Source: JAISFI01 sp031553775 | Lineage (GTDB): Bacteria; Bacteroidota; Bacteroidia; Bacteroidales; Azobacteroidaceae | Direction: 5' to 3' | Assembly: GCA_031553775.1 (NCBI GenBank) | Contig: JAVBLA010000017.1 | Coordinates: forward strand, 1 to 64,000 | DNA: 64,000 bases | Shown here: positions 50,325 to 59,101 of the stretch, in pieces | Layout of the letters: every line of letters begins with the position of its first letter | How positions within the stretch are numbered: position 1 is the stretch's first letter | Notes under the pieces: model-generated | Seen by the model: the letters and a program-made list of their open reading frames with translations, nothing else | Databases searched by the model: none | Told to the model about the DNA's origin: nothing | Made by a program: the position numbers and the translations under genes

Positions 50325-51806
50325 ATGGCAAAAGAACTCAAAGAACTGACTTCACGGGAAGAGAGTTATTCTCAATGGTATAACGACCTGGTAATCAAGG
50401 CCGATCTGGCTGAAAATTCTGCCGTTCGCGGCTGTATGGTCATCAAACCGTACGGATATGCTATCTGGGAAAAAATACAACGTCAATTAGACGATATGTT
50501 TAAGGAAACCGGACATGTGAATGCTTATTTTCCCTTATTCATTCCTAAGACTTTCCTGAGCAAGGAAGCCGATCATGTGGAAGGTTTTGCCAAAGAATGC
50601 GCTGTGGTCACACATTACCGCCTGAAAAACAATCCGAACGGTGGGGGTGTAGTGGTCGATCCGGAAGCCAAACTGGAAGAAGAACTGATAGTTCGTCCTA
50701 CTTCGGAAACTATTATCTGGAATACCTATAAAAACTGGATACAATCTTACCGGGATCTGCCTCTTCTATGTAATCAATGGGCCAATGTGGTCCGCTGGGA
50801 AATGCGAACACGCTTATTCCTGCGTACGGCAGAATTCCTGTGGCAGGAAGGGCATACTGCTCATGCTACCAAAGAGGAAGCTATAGAAGAAACGGTTAAG
50901 ATGTTGAATGTATATGCCGAATTTGCGGAAAAATATATGGCAATGCCTGTTCTCAAGGGAGTGAAATCGGCAAATGAACGTTTTGCAGGCGCATTGGAAA
51001 CTTACTGTATTGAAGCTCTGATGCAGGATGGGAAGGCTTTACAGGCCGGAACATCGCATTTCCTGGGACAGAATTTTGCCAAGGCATTCGATGTGCAGTT
51101 TGCAGATAAAGACGGAAAACGGGATTATGTATGGGCTACTTCCTGGGGGGTATCTACCCGTTTAATGGGAGCCTTGATTATGTGCCATTCCGATAATAAC
51201 GGATTGGTTCTTCCCCCAAAACTGGCTCCGTTTCAGGTAGTTATTGTTCCCATCTATAGAAATGAAGAGCAATTGACTCAGATAGATGAAAAAGTTGCCG
51301 GTATCGTTGCTAAACTCAAAGCGTTGGGAATCAGCGTAAAATATGATAATACCGATAATAAGAAACCCGGATGGAAATTTTCCGAATATGAATTGAAAGG
51401 TGTACCTGTGCGCTTAGCCATGGGAGGACGTGATCTGGAAAATAATACAGTGGAAGTTGCCCGTAGGGATACACTCACTAAAGAAATCGTATCATGTGAT
51501 AATATAGATACTTACATCAAAGATCTTTTAGAAAAAATTCAGGAAAATATTTATCAAAAAGCATACGATTATAGAGCCGGCAATACGATTACGGTAGATT
51601 CTTACGACGAATTCAAAGAAAAAATAGAAGAAGGAGGATTTATTCTTGCCCATTGGGATGGTACCTCAGAAACAGAGGAACAAATCAAAGCGGAAACCAA
51701 AGCAACCATCCGTTGTATTCCTTTGGAAGGAGATAAAACACCCGGTCAATGTATGGTTACCGGCAAACCGTCTGCAGGGCGGGTGGTGTTTGCCAGGGCA
51801 TATTAA
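50325..51806 (+). CDS. proS: Prolyl-tRNA synthetase (short, archaeal/eukaryotic-like type)
   Basis: Charges tRNA-Pro with proline. 493 aa, without the YbaK editing insertion of the long bacterial type, so the ProS type 3 form. Class II motifs: GCMVIKPYGYAIWEKIQRQL (motif 1), TSETIIWNTYKNWIQSYRDLP then RWEMRTRLFLRTAEFLWQEGHTAH (motif 2 region FLR..EFLWQEGHTAHAT) and SWGVSTRLMGALIMCHSD (motif 3). The C-terminus ends in ARAY, a hallmark of this type. The frame is open to 50265, but MAKELKELTSREESY at 50325 is the conserved start. A terminator follows. Confidence 0.97.
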   Translation: MAKELKELTSREESYSQWYNDLVIKADLAENSAVRGCMVIKPYGYAIWEKIQRQLDDMFKETGHVNAYFPLFIPKTFLSKEADHVEGFAKECAVVTHYRLKNNPNGGGVVVDPEAKLEEELIVRPTSETIIWNTYKNWIQSYRDLPLLCNQWANVVRWEMRTRLFLRTAEFLWQEGHTAHATKEEAIEETVKMLNVYAEFAEKYMAMPVLKGVKSANERFAGALETYCIEALMQDGKALQAGTSHFLGQNFAKAFDVQFADKDGKRDYVWATSWGVSTRLMGALIMCHSDNNGLVLPPKLAPFQVVIVPIYRNEEQLTQIDEKVAGIVAKLKALGISVKYDNTDNKKPGWKFSEYELKGVPVRLAMGGRDLENNTVEVARRDTLTKEIVSCDNIDTYIKDLLEKIQENIYQKAYDYRAGNTITVDSYDEFKEKIEEGGFILAHWDGTSETEEQIKAETKATIRCIPLEGDKTPGQCMVTGKPSAGRVVFARAY

Positions 51807-51836
51807 CGAGTGGTATAATCTTTCTTATGAAAAATA

Positions 51837-51877
51837 AAAAAGCAAGCTGTTTACGACTGGAACAGCTTGCTTTTTTT
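51837..51877. terminator. Bidirectional terminator between convergent proS and fhs
   Basis: About 13-bp stem AAAGCAAGCTGTT/AACAGCTTGCTTT with a 9-base loop, flanked by an A-run on the left and seven T on the right, so it can stop transcription in both directions. Confidence 0.85.
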
Positions 51878-51914
51878 ATGTTCAGGGAAATAATATTCCG
51901 AATAGAGAGAAATC

Positions 51915-53582
51915 TTAACTCAATCCCTCAACCATCCCATTAACCAAATCGATATTCAATGCCTGCGGCACTTTCGGTAATCCCGGCATCCGCATGATCT
52001 CTCCGGCAATGGCAACGATAAATTCAGCACCGCTGTTAATCACAATATCGTTGATTTTCAATTCGAATCCTCCGGTAGTATGGTAGTCCGTCGGGTCTGC
52101 AGAGAATGAATACTGCGTTTTGGCGATGCAAACAGGAAAATGACCAATACCCAGTTTTTCTGCACGTTGCAGCATCTTTTCTGCTTTTTCGCTGAAAACC
52201 ACATTGCTAGCTCCATAGATTGTTTTAGCAACTTTGTTGATTTTATCTTCGATGGAATCACTGTCCTGATAAGTCATACGCAGCGGTTCGGATGGATTTT
52301 TATCGATGGTATCCACGACTAACCGTGCCAGATCTTCAGCGCCTTTTCCTCCGTCGGCAAAAGCAGAGTTTACAGCAAATCCTACGCCTTTTTCTTCACA
52401 ATGGAGGCGAAGGGCTTCGATCTCTTCTTCCGTATCGGAGAAAAACCGGTTAAAGGTAACCACTACGTTTTGCCCGAAGTTCTTCAGGTTCTCCAGATGT
52501 TTATCTAAGTTGTCAAAGCCTTTTATTAAACCTTTCAGGTTGGGTTCTTTGATACTGTCTACAGGTACTCCTCCGTGCATCTTCAGTCCCTGGGCAGTCA
52601 CTACAATGACTGTTAGTTTGGGCTGTAATCCCGATTTCCGGCATTTGATATTGAAAAATTTTTCTGCTCCCAGATCGGCTCCGAAACCGGCTTCAGTCAC
52701 CACATAATCGCTGAAGCTGAGTGCCATTTTTGTGGCCAGCAGGGAATTGCATCCATGTGCGATATTCGCGAACGGTCCTCCGTGGACGAATGCTGCCGAA
52801 TGTTCCGTAGTTTGTACGAGGTTCGGATTGATGGCGTCTTTCAGTAAAACGGTGATGGCGCCAGCCACTCCGAGATCTTTCACTGTAAAAGGACTGCCGT
52901 CGAACATAAATCCCAGCAGGATATTCTCGATACGCCTTTTCAGATCGTCTAAATCCCGGGTCAAACACAGGATGGCCATGATTTCGGAAGCAGGCGTGAT
53001 ATCGAATCCAGTTTCTTTGGGGATTCCGTTCACACTTCCTCCCAGGCCGGTAATGATCTGACGCAGACCGCGGTCGTTTACATCCAATACCCTTTTCCAG
53101 AGAACATCTTTCAGAATTCTGTCTGTTCCCCTGTTGTGGTACATATAGTTATCCAACAGGGCTGTGATCATATTATGGGCGGAAGTCACCGCATGAAAAT
53201 CTCCGGTAAAATGCAGGTTGATATTTTCCATAGGAAGCACCTGTGCCCATCCGCCGCCGGCAGCGCCCCCTTTCATCCCGAAACAGGGACCTAAGGATGG
53301 TTCGCGCAAGGCGACAATGGCCTTTTTGCCGATTTTAGTCAGCCCTAAAACCAAACCTACGGAAACGGTTGTTTTTCCGATCCCCGCTTTGGTCGGCGTG
53401 ATGGCAGTGACTAAGATCAGGTTGCTTTTCCTGACCTTTTCTTCATCGATCTGGCTGATGGGAATTTTGGCGATGTATTTCCCGTAGTTTAATACTTCTT
53501 CCTCCGGAATCCCGGTAAAAACAGCTATTTTCTTGATTTTTTTCAGCTCTATACTTCTGGCTATCTCAATATCAGACTTCAT
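51915..53582 (-). CDS. fhs: Formate--tetrahydrofolate ligase
   Basis: ATP-dependent enzyme that makes 10-formyltetrahydrofolate from formate. 555 aa, typical length. Motifs: VTAITPTKAGIGKTTVSVGL (P-loop, TPT..GEGKTT with I for E), FGMKGGAAGGGWAQVLPME, HLTGDFHA region (INLHFTGDFHAVTSAHNM), NRGTDRILKDVLWKRVLDVNDR, GHHxx region, and VEGLS C-terminal end. ATG at 53582 (MKSDIEIARSIELK) is chosen; the ORF extends to 53678 only through repeat sequence. It lies between uvrB and proS on the reverse strand, with 118 bases to uvrB. Confidence 0.95.
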   Translation of the reverse strand: MKSDIEIARSIELKKIKKIAVFTGIPEEEVLNYGKYIAKIPISQIDEEKVRKSNLILVTAITPTKAGIGKTTVSVGLVLGLTKIGKKAIVALREPSLGPCFGMKGGAAGGGWAQVLPMENINLHFTGDFHAVTSAHNMITALLDNYMYHNRGTDRILKDVLWKRVLDVNDRGLRQIITGLGGSVNGIPKETGFDITPASEIMAILCLTRDLDDLKRRIENILLGFMFDGSPFTVKDLGVAGAITVLLKDAINPNLVQTTEHSAAFVHGGPFANIAHGCNSLLATKMALSFSDYVVTEAGFGADLGAEKFFNIKCRKSGLQPKLTVIVVTAQGLKMHGGVPVDSIKEPNLKGLIKGFDNLDKHLENLKNFGQNVVVTFNRFFSDTEEEIEALRLHCEEKGVGFAVNSAFADGGKGAEDLARLVVDTIDKNPSEPLRMTYQDSDSIEDKINKVAKTIYGASNVVFSEKAEKMLQRAEKLGIGHFPVCIAKTQYSFSADPTDYHTTGGFELKINDIVINSGAEFIVAIAGEIMRMPGLPKVPQALNIDLVNGMVEGLS

Positions 53583-53585
53583 GGG

Positions 53586-53698
53586 TAAATTAAAAATTGA
53601 TAATTGATAATTGAAAATGATATGTTGCTTCTGAGAAAAATGAAAAATAATGAGTGAAAACAATTTTTCACTTTTCATTTTTCGTTTTTTACTTAATT
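53586..53698. repeat. ATTGAAAATT and CACTTTTCATTTTTC repeats between uvrB and fhs
   Basis: AAATTAAAAATTGATAATTGATAATTGAAAAT at 53586-53618 sits in the fhs leader. A second block, ATTTTTCACTTTTCATTTTTCG-like (about 53658-53690), lies close to the uvrB end. Both are unit types also seen before the PurF-like and pepT genes. Confidence 0.55.
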
Positions 53699-53699
53699 C

Positions 53700-55715
53700 T
53701 TATGGCTTTGCAGTTTTGAGTAACTCTTCGAGTTTGAATAATTCGTCACGATGCATGGCGGCTTCCAGGAATTCGAGCTTTTTAGCAGCTTCCATCATAG
53801 ATTTTCGCGTTTTTTCTATCGTTTTCTCGATTTGTTTTTTATTCATATACTGCACTACGGGATCAGCAGCTATGGTAGATGTATATTCCGGTTCGATGTA
53901 TGCTTTCGGTTCGGCTTTGCTTTCCATCTGGAAGGCGGCAGTTGTCGATTTTTTAATCTGTTTGGGTATGATACCATGTAAATCATTATATGCCAGCTGC
54001 TTTTCCCGGTGACGGTTTGTCTCGTCTATGGTTAGCTGCATACTATTGGTTACTTTATCCGCATAGAAAATAACCTTACCGTTGACATTCCTGGCAGCGC
54101 GTCCCGCCGTTTGCGTTAATGAACGTTGGGAGCGGAGGAAACCTTCCTTGTCGGCATCCAATACTGCCACCAGTGAAACTTCCGGAAGATCGAGGCCTTC
54201 CCGCAGGAGGTTTACACCGACCAATACATCGTAAAGACCGTTTCTCAGGTCTTCCATAATCTGAACCCGTTCCAATGTAACAACATCCGAGTGGATATAG
54301 TTGCAGCGAATGTCCATTTTCAGCAGATAAGCCGATAATTCTTCCGCCATGCGTTTGGTCAGGGTGGTGACCAATACCCTTTCGTTCCGTTCCGTACGGA
54401 TCCGGATTTCTTCTAATAGGTCGTCGATCTGATTGAGGCTGGGACGGATTTCTATTTCGGGATCCAGCAGTCCTGTGGGACGGATCAATTGTTCTACGAT
54501 AATGCCTTCGCTTTTTTCCAGTTCATAATCGGCCGGAGTAGCGCTGACATAGATTACACGGGAAGTAAGAGTTTCAAATTCTTCGAATTGAAGGGGACGG
54601 TTATCTACGGCTGCCGGTAAACGGAAACCGAACTCCACCAAGTTTTGCTTGCGGGAACGATCGCCTCCATACATGGCGCGTACCTGTGGTATGGTTACAT
54701 GACTTTCGTCGATAACGGTCAGAAAATCATCCGGAAAATAATCGATCAGGCAGAAAGGGCGTTCCCCGGGTTTTCTGCCATCGAAATAGCGGGAATAATT
54801 TTCTATACCGGAACAATGTCCCAGTTCACGGATCATCTCCACGTCGTAAGTTACCCGTTCTTCGAGCCGTTTGGCTTCATAATTTTTTCCGATGGAATTG
54901 AAAAAAGCCACTTGTTTGCCTAAATCGATTTCTATATCGGCAATGGCTTGTTCTACCCGGTCACGTGAAGTTACAAATAGATTTGCAGGATAGATATTAT
55001 ATTCTTCAAAGAATTCCATTGTAGCACCAGTCAAGGGGTCTACACTACAGATTTCTTCGATTTCATCGCCCCAGAAAGCTACACGGAGGATAAAATCTGT
55101 ATAAGCCAGGAAGATATCTACCGTATCGCCTTTGACACGGAAATTACCATGCGTCAGCTGTATTTCATTCCGTGAATACAGGCTGTCTACGATCTGGCGG
55201 AGAAAAACATTGCGGACGATCTGTTGTCCTTTCCGGACACGTACCACGCTGTTTTTGAAATCGTCCGGGTTTCCGATACCATACAGGCAGGAGACTGAAG
55301 AAACCACGATCACATCACGCCTTCCGGAAAGTAGGGCAGAAGAGGCTGAGATCCTCAGCTTTTCCAATTCGTCGTTGATACTGAGGTCTTTCTCTATATA
55401 AGTATCCGTTACCGGAAGATAGGCCTCCGGCTGATAATAATCGTAGTAGGAAACAAAGTATTCTACTGAGTTTTTTGGGAAAAAAGCTTTAAATTCGGAG
55501 TATAACTGTGCCGCCAATGTCTTGTTATGGCTCAATACCAATGTCGGCTTCTGAATTTGTTGAATAACATTGGCAATGGTAAATGTTTTACCGGAACCGG
55601 TCACTCCCAGCAACGTCTGGTAGGGGACTCCGCTGTTAAAGCCCTCTGACAATGCTGCTATGGCATCCGGCTGATCTCCTGTTGGCAGATACTCCGATGT
55701 AAGTTGGAAATCCAT
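53700..55715 (-). CDS. uvrB: Excinuclease ABC subunit B
   Basis: DNA-damage recognition helicase of nucleotide excision repair, 671 aa. Walker A LLGVTGSGKTFTIAN, beta-hairpin YYDYYQPEAYLP, helicase motifs SCLYGIGNP, DFLTVIDESHVTIPQ (DESH), LVTTLTKRMAEEL, VLVGVNLLREGLDLPEVSLVAVLDADKEGFLRS and QTAGRAARN, plus the C-terminal UVR domain (KQIEKTIEKTRKSMMEAAKKLEFLEAAMHRDELFKLEELL), which binds UvrC. Its ATG shares one base with the rpiB stop (55715), so it is translationally coupled to pentose-phosphate genes. Confidence 0.98.
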   Translation of the reverse strand: MDFQLTSEYLPTGDQPDAIAALSEGFNSGVPYQTLLGVTGSGKTFTIANVIQQIQKPTLVLSHNKTLAAQLYSEFKAFFPKNSVEYFVSYYDYYQPEAYLPVTDTYIEKDLSINDELEKLRISASSALLSGRRDVIVVSSVSCLYGIGNPDDFKNSVVRVRKGQQIVRNVFLRQIVDSLYSRNEIQLTHGNFRVKGDTVDIFLAYTDFILRVAFWGDEIEEICSVDPLTGATMEFFEEYNIYPANLFVTSRDRVEQAIADIEIDLGKQVAFFNSIGKNYEAKRLEERVTYDVEMIRELGHCSGIENYSRYFDGRKPGERPFCLIDYFPDDFLTVIDESHVTIPQVRAMYGGDRSRKQNLVEFGFRLPAAVDNRPLQFEEFETLTSRVIYVSATPADYELEKSEGIIVEQLIRPTGLLDPEIEIRPSLNQIDDLLEEIRIRTERNERVLVTTLTKRMAEELSAYLLKMDIRCNYIHSDVVTLERVQIMEDLRNGLYDVLVGVNLLREGLDLPEVSLVAVLDADKEGFLRSQRSLTQTAGRAARNVNGKVIFYADKVTNSMQLTIDETNRHREKQLAYNDLHGIIPKQIKKSTTAAFQMESKAEPKAYIEPEYTSTIAADPVVQYMNKKQIEKTIEKTRKSMMEAAKKLEFLEAAMHRDELFKLEELLKTAKP

Positions 55716-56143
55716 TAACAGGCCGGAATTTTATCAATTCTTTTTTGGTGACGTCCTCCTTCAAAAGGAGTAGATAAAAAGATATTTACTATTTTTTCTA
55801 GTTCGTCTTCCGTGATAAAACGGGCGGGAACGGATAATATGTTGGCATCGTTATGTTCACGGGCCAGGCGGGCGATTTCTTCCGACCAGCATAAGGCTGC
55901 GCGGATTCCCTGGTGTTTGTTCAATGTCATGCTGATGCCGTTACCGCTTCCACAGAAAGCAATTCCTGGATATGCCAATCCATTTTCCACGGCTTCCGCT
56001 AAAGGATGGGCAAAGTCGGGATAATCGCAACTTTCTTCACTGAATGTGCCGAAATCGTGATATTTCAACCCTTTTCTTTCCAGGATATTCTTTACGAATT
56101 CTTTCATCAGAAAACCGGCGTGATCTGCACAAAGTCCTATCAT
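55715..56143 (-). CDS. rpiB: Ribose-5-phosphate isomerase B
   Basis: Isomerizes ribose 5-phosphate and ribulose 5-phosphate in the non-oxidative pentose phosphate pathway. 142 aa, standard length. GLCADHAGFLMKEFVKNILE contains the Asp-His phosphate-binding motif; FCGSGNGISMTLNKHQGIRAALCWSEEIARLAREHNDANIL contains the catalytic Cys in the FCGSGNG loop and the conserved R..HN.ANIL. Start overlaps the tkt stop by four bases (ATGA), so it is translationally coupled to transketolase, which acts on the product pathway. Functionally clear. Confidence 0.97.
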   Translation of the reverse strand: MIGLCADHAGFLMKEFVKNILERKGLKYHDFGTFSEESCDYPDFAHPLAEAVENGLAYPGIAFCGSGNGISMTLNKHQGIRAALCWSEEIARLAREHNDANILSVPARFITEDELEKIVNIFLSTPFEGGRHQKRIDKIPAC

Positions 56144-58167
56144 GAGAGATATGCTTTTACTTGTTGATATACATTAGCGCCTGTGAAACCTAATTTTTCG
56201 TCCAATACTTTGTATGGGGCTGAGAATCCGAATGACTCGAGACCCCAGATTTTTCCGTTTTCACCGACTAACCCTTCCAGGTTAACCGGTAAACCGGCAG
56301 TAAGTCCGAAAATCTTCACATGCTTCGGTATAACAGATTCCTGGTAAGATTTGTTCTGGCTCCGGAAAAGTCCTTCAGACGGAACGGAAACGATCCGTAC
56401 TTTGATACCGTCTTTCCGTAACAAAGCGGCTCCTTCCGTTAAGGTGGAGACTTCGGAACCGGAAGCTACCAGCACCACATCCGGGTTGCCGTCGCATTCC
56501 ACGATATATCCTCCCTGTGCGGCCTGTAAGGCTTCTTCATAACGGGAAGCTTTAGCCGGCAGGTCATTCACATTCTGACGTGACAGGATCAATCCGGTAG
56601 GGGTATGTATATTTTCCATGGCCAGTTTCCAGGCTACCGTTGTTTCCTGTACATCGGCGGGACGGAGTACCAGCATGGAGTTTTGCCCTTTATGGTTTTT
56701 CAGTTTTTCCATCAGGCGGATCTGGGCTTCCTGTTCCACCGGCTCGTGGGTCGGTCCGTCTTCTCCCACCCGGAAAGCATCGTGCGTCCAGATGAATTTG
56801 ACAGGAACTTCCATCAATGCAGCCATACGGATGGCAGGCTTCATATAATCGGAAAAAACAAAGAAGGTACCGCAGGCAGCGATAACCCCACCGTACAGTC
56901 CCATGCCGATACAGAGACAAGCCATGGTCAGCTCCGAAACTCCTGCATGCAGGAAAGCACCGGAAAAGTCACCTCTTTCAAAGGCTTTTGTCTGTTTCAG
57001 GAAACCATCGGTCTTATCCGAATTAGAAAGGTCGGCCGAAGCAACGATCATATTTTCCACCTGTTTCGCTAAGACAGCCAGCACCGTGGAAGATGCTCCC
57101 CGGGTAGGCTGACCGGGTTTCTGGCCTATAGCTGCCCAGTCGATTACGGGAGGCTTTCCGGATAACCACATTTCGAGTTTGGCTGCTTTTTCCGGATTGG
57201 CTTTCGCCCAGGCCGCTTTTTCCGCTTTCCTGATTTCCATCAGGGCAGTCAGTTCTTTCTTTCTGTTGGCATATAGTTCGGTTACTTCCGGGAAGATCAC
57301 GAAAGGATCCTGTGGGTTTCCGCCTAAATTGGCAATTGTTTTTTCAAAGCTGGCACCGGCATCACTCAATGGCATGCCGTGTGTGGCACATTTTCTTTCA
57401 TACGATGCTCCATCGGGTGTCAGGGCGCCTTTGCCCATGATCGTTTTTCCGATGATAAGCACCGGTTTTCCCTGGGATTTCCGGGCCTTGTTCAAAGCTG
57501 AACGGATGGCTTGCACATCGTTTCCGTCGATTTCATCGACACTCCATCCCCAGGCTTCATATTTTTGGGCGACATTTTCGCTGGTCACTGCATCTGTGTC
57601 GGTAGATAACTGGATATCGTTCGAGTCGTAGAACATAATAAGGTTATCCAGTCCCAGATGTCCCGCAATTCTTCCAGCTCCCTGTGAAATTTCTTCCTGC
57701 ACGCCTCCATCGGAGATAAACGTGTAAATTTTCTGGGTCAGTTCGCCTCCTAAACGGGCATTCATAAATTTCGCAGCGATGGCAGCTCCGACTGCATATG
57801 TGTGTCCCTGTCCCAATGGGCCGGAAGTATTTTCGATACCCCGCATTACATCTACTTCAGGATGTCCGGGAGTCGGACTTCCCCATTGACGGAACGATTT
57901 CAGTTCTTCTGTGGTATATTTACCAGTCATGGCCAGTACGGAATAAAGCATGGGCGACATGTGTCCCGGATCCAGGAAAAACCGGTCACGACCTTCCCAG
58001 TGAGGATTTTCCGGATCATATACCAAAAATTCCGAGTATAATACGTTGATGAAATCTGCTCCTCCCATAGCGCCTCCGGGATGTCCGGATTTTGCTTTTT
58101 CAACCATGGATGCGGAAAGAATGCGGATATTGTCCGCTGCTCTGTTCATTACCTGAGTATTGTTCAT
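56140..58167 (-). CDS. tkt: Transketolase
   Basis: Thiamine-diphosphate enzyme of the pentose phosphate pathway, 675 aa. Motifs: GHPGGAMGGADFINVLY, FFLDPGHMSPMLYSVLAM, GPLGQGHTYAVGAAIAAKFMNARLGG, FISDGGVQEEISQGAGRIAGHL (TPP-binding GDG-N variant), DSNDIQLSTD, and in the Pyr domain FIWTHDAFRVGEDGPTHEPVEQEA (THDS..GEDGPTHQP). C-terminal domain KVLDEKLGFTGANVYQQVKAYL. First gene of the tkt-rpiB-uvrB operon, promoter at 58214-58244. Confidence 0.97.
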   Translation of the reverse strand: MNNTQVMNRAADNIRILSASMVEKAKSGHPGGAMGGADFINVLYSEFLVYDPENPHWEGRDRFFLDPGHMSPMLYSVLAMTGKYTTEELKSFRQWGSPTPGHPEVDVMRGIENTSGPLGQGHTYAVGAAIAAKFMNARLGGELTQKIYTFISDGGVQEEISQGAGRIAGHLGLDNLIMFYDSNDIQLSTDTDAVTSENVAQKYEAWGWSVDEIDGNDVQAIRSALNKARKSQGKPVLIIGKTIMGKGALTPDGASYERKCATHGMPLSDAGASFEKTIANLGGNPQDPFVIFPEVTELYANRKKELTALMEIRKAEKAAWAKANPEKAAKLEMWLSGKPPVIDWAAIGQKPGQPTRGASSTVLAVLAKQVENMIVASADLSNSDKTDGFLKQTKAFERGDFSGAFLHAGVSELTMACLCIGMGLYGGVIAACGTFFVFSDYMKPAIRMAALMEVPVKFIWTHDAFRVGEDGPTHEPVEQEAQIRLMEKLKNHKGQNSMLVLRPADVQETTVAWKLAMENIHTPTGLILSRQNVNDLPAKASRYEEALQAAQGGYIVECDGNPDVVLVASGSEVSTLTEGAALLRKDGIKVRIVSVPSEGLFRSQNKSYQESVIPKHVKIFGLTAGLPVNLEGLVGENGKIWGLESFGFSAPYKVLDEKLGFTGANVYQQVKAYLS

Positions 58168-58213
58168 GCCGGTAAAATTGCTATGTGTTTTTGAGAATTA
58201 TTTGTTTGTAATG

Positions 58214-58244
58214 CAAAGGTACGTGAAATTTTTTTGATTCCCAA
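58214..58244 (-). promoter_or_regulatory. Promoter of tkt-rpiB-uvrB operon
   Basis: The reverse strand has -7 TACCTTTG (58214-58221) and a partial -33 TTG (58242-58244) at 20 bases; it ends 47 bases before the tkt ATG. The -33 is one base short of consensus. Confidence 0.45.
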
Positions 58245-58247
58245 GTA

Positions 58248-58940
58248 TTATTTTTCCGTTGAAAAATCCAATAAATCGGGTCTCAACCTTTGGGTACGTT
58301 CCAGGGCTTGCTGCAGTTCCCAGTCCTGTATTTTCTGCTCATGACCGGAGAGTAGAATTTCCGGTACCTTCCATCCGTTGTAGTCAGACGGACGGGTATA
58401 AACAGGAGGAGCCAGCAGATTATCCTGGAAAGAGTCGGAGAGGGCGGATTGTTCATCGCCGATAGCTCCCGGAATGAGCCGCACAATTGCATCTGTCATC
58501 ACTGCAGCAGCCAGTTCTCCACCGGTCAGCACATAATCTCCGATAGATATTTCTTTGGTGATCAGGTGTTCCCGGATCCGGTAATCGATGCCTTTGTAAT
58601 GTCCGCAGAGGATGATCAGGTTCTCTGACAGGGAAAGCCGGTTGGCTAAAGGTTGGTTGAATCGTTCTCCATCCGGAGAGGTATAGATCACCTCATCGTA
58701 TGTTCTTTGTCCTTTCAATGCCGTAATTGCCCGGTCTATGGGTTCGCATTGCATAACCATACCGGCGCCTCCTCCGAAAGCGTAATCATCCACCCGCCGG
58801 TGCTTCGGATCGGTTGAATAATCGCGGAGGTTGTGGACATGGATTTCTGCCAGTCCTTTCTCCTGTGCTCTTTTTAAGATCGAATGGCTGAGAGGACTTT
58901 CCAGTATTTCCGGTAGTACGGAGATGATGTCTATTCGCAT
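58248..58940 (-). CDS. trmD: tRNA (guanine37-N1)-methyltransferase
   Basis: SPOUT-family enzyme that methylates N1 of G37 in tRNAs, preventing +1 frameshifts. 230 aa. Motifs: MRIDIISVLPEILESPLSHSILKRAQEKG, DYAFGGGAGMVMQCEPI, LIILCGHYKGIDYRIREHL (SAM knot), ISIGDYVLTGGELAAAVM and GCxP-like VVPG... in the form LIPGAIGDEQSALSDSFQ, PPVYTRPSDYNGWKVPEILLSG. All are TrmD hallmarks. It is divergent from ligA, with 161 bases between. Confidence 0.96.
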   Translation of the reverse strand: MRIDIISVLPEILESPLSHSILKRAQEKGLAEIHVHNLRDYSTDPKHRRVDDYAFGGGAGMVMQCEPIDRAITALKGQRTYDEVIYTSPDGERFNQPLANRLSLSENLIILCGHYKGIDYRIREHLITKEISIGDYVLTGGELAAAVMTDAIVRLIPGAIGDEQSALSDSFQDNLLAPPVYTRPSDYNGWKVPEILLSGHEQKIQDWELQQALERTQRLRPDLLDFSTEK

Positions 58941-58959
58941 AACTTTGTTTTTGAAATTG

Positions 58960-58967
58960 CAAAGCTA
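58960..58967 (-). promoter_or_regulatory. -7 box of trmD
   Basis: The reverse strand reads TAGCTTTG 20 bases before the ATG, a full match to TAnnTTTG. The -33 is not clear. Confidence 0.4.
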
Positions 58968-59074
58968 GTAAATATCTTTGTACCTTATTTTGTTGAGAAT
59001 AAAAATTACGTTCCTTTTTTATCAAGAAAAAAAGAACATTCCATTTGAAACAACTGAAAATCAAAAAAAATCCC

Positions 59075-59082
59075 TAAGTTTG
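59075..59082 (+). promoter_or_regulatory. -7 box of ligA
   Basis: TAAGTTTG, a full -7 match, 20 bases before the ligA ATG. The only TTTG upstream (59044-59047) is 27 bases away, too far to be certain. A second -7 match, TATCTTTG, lies further upstream near 58973-58980. Confidence 0.4.
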
Positions 59083-59101
59083 TTCTCCAAAATAACTGCA
59101 T

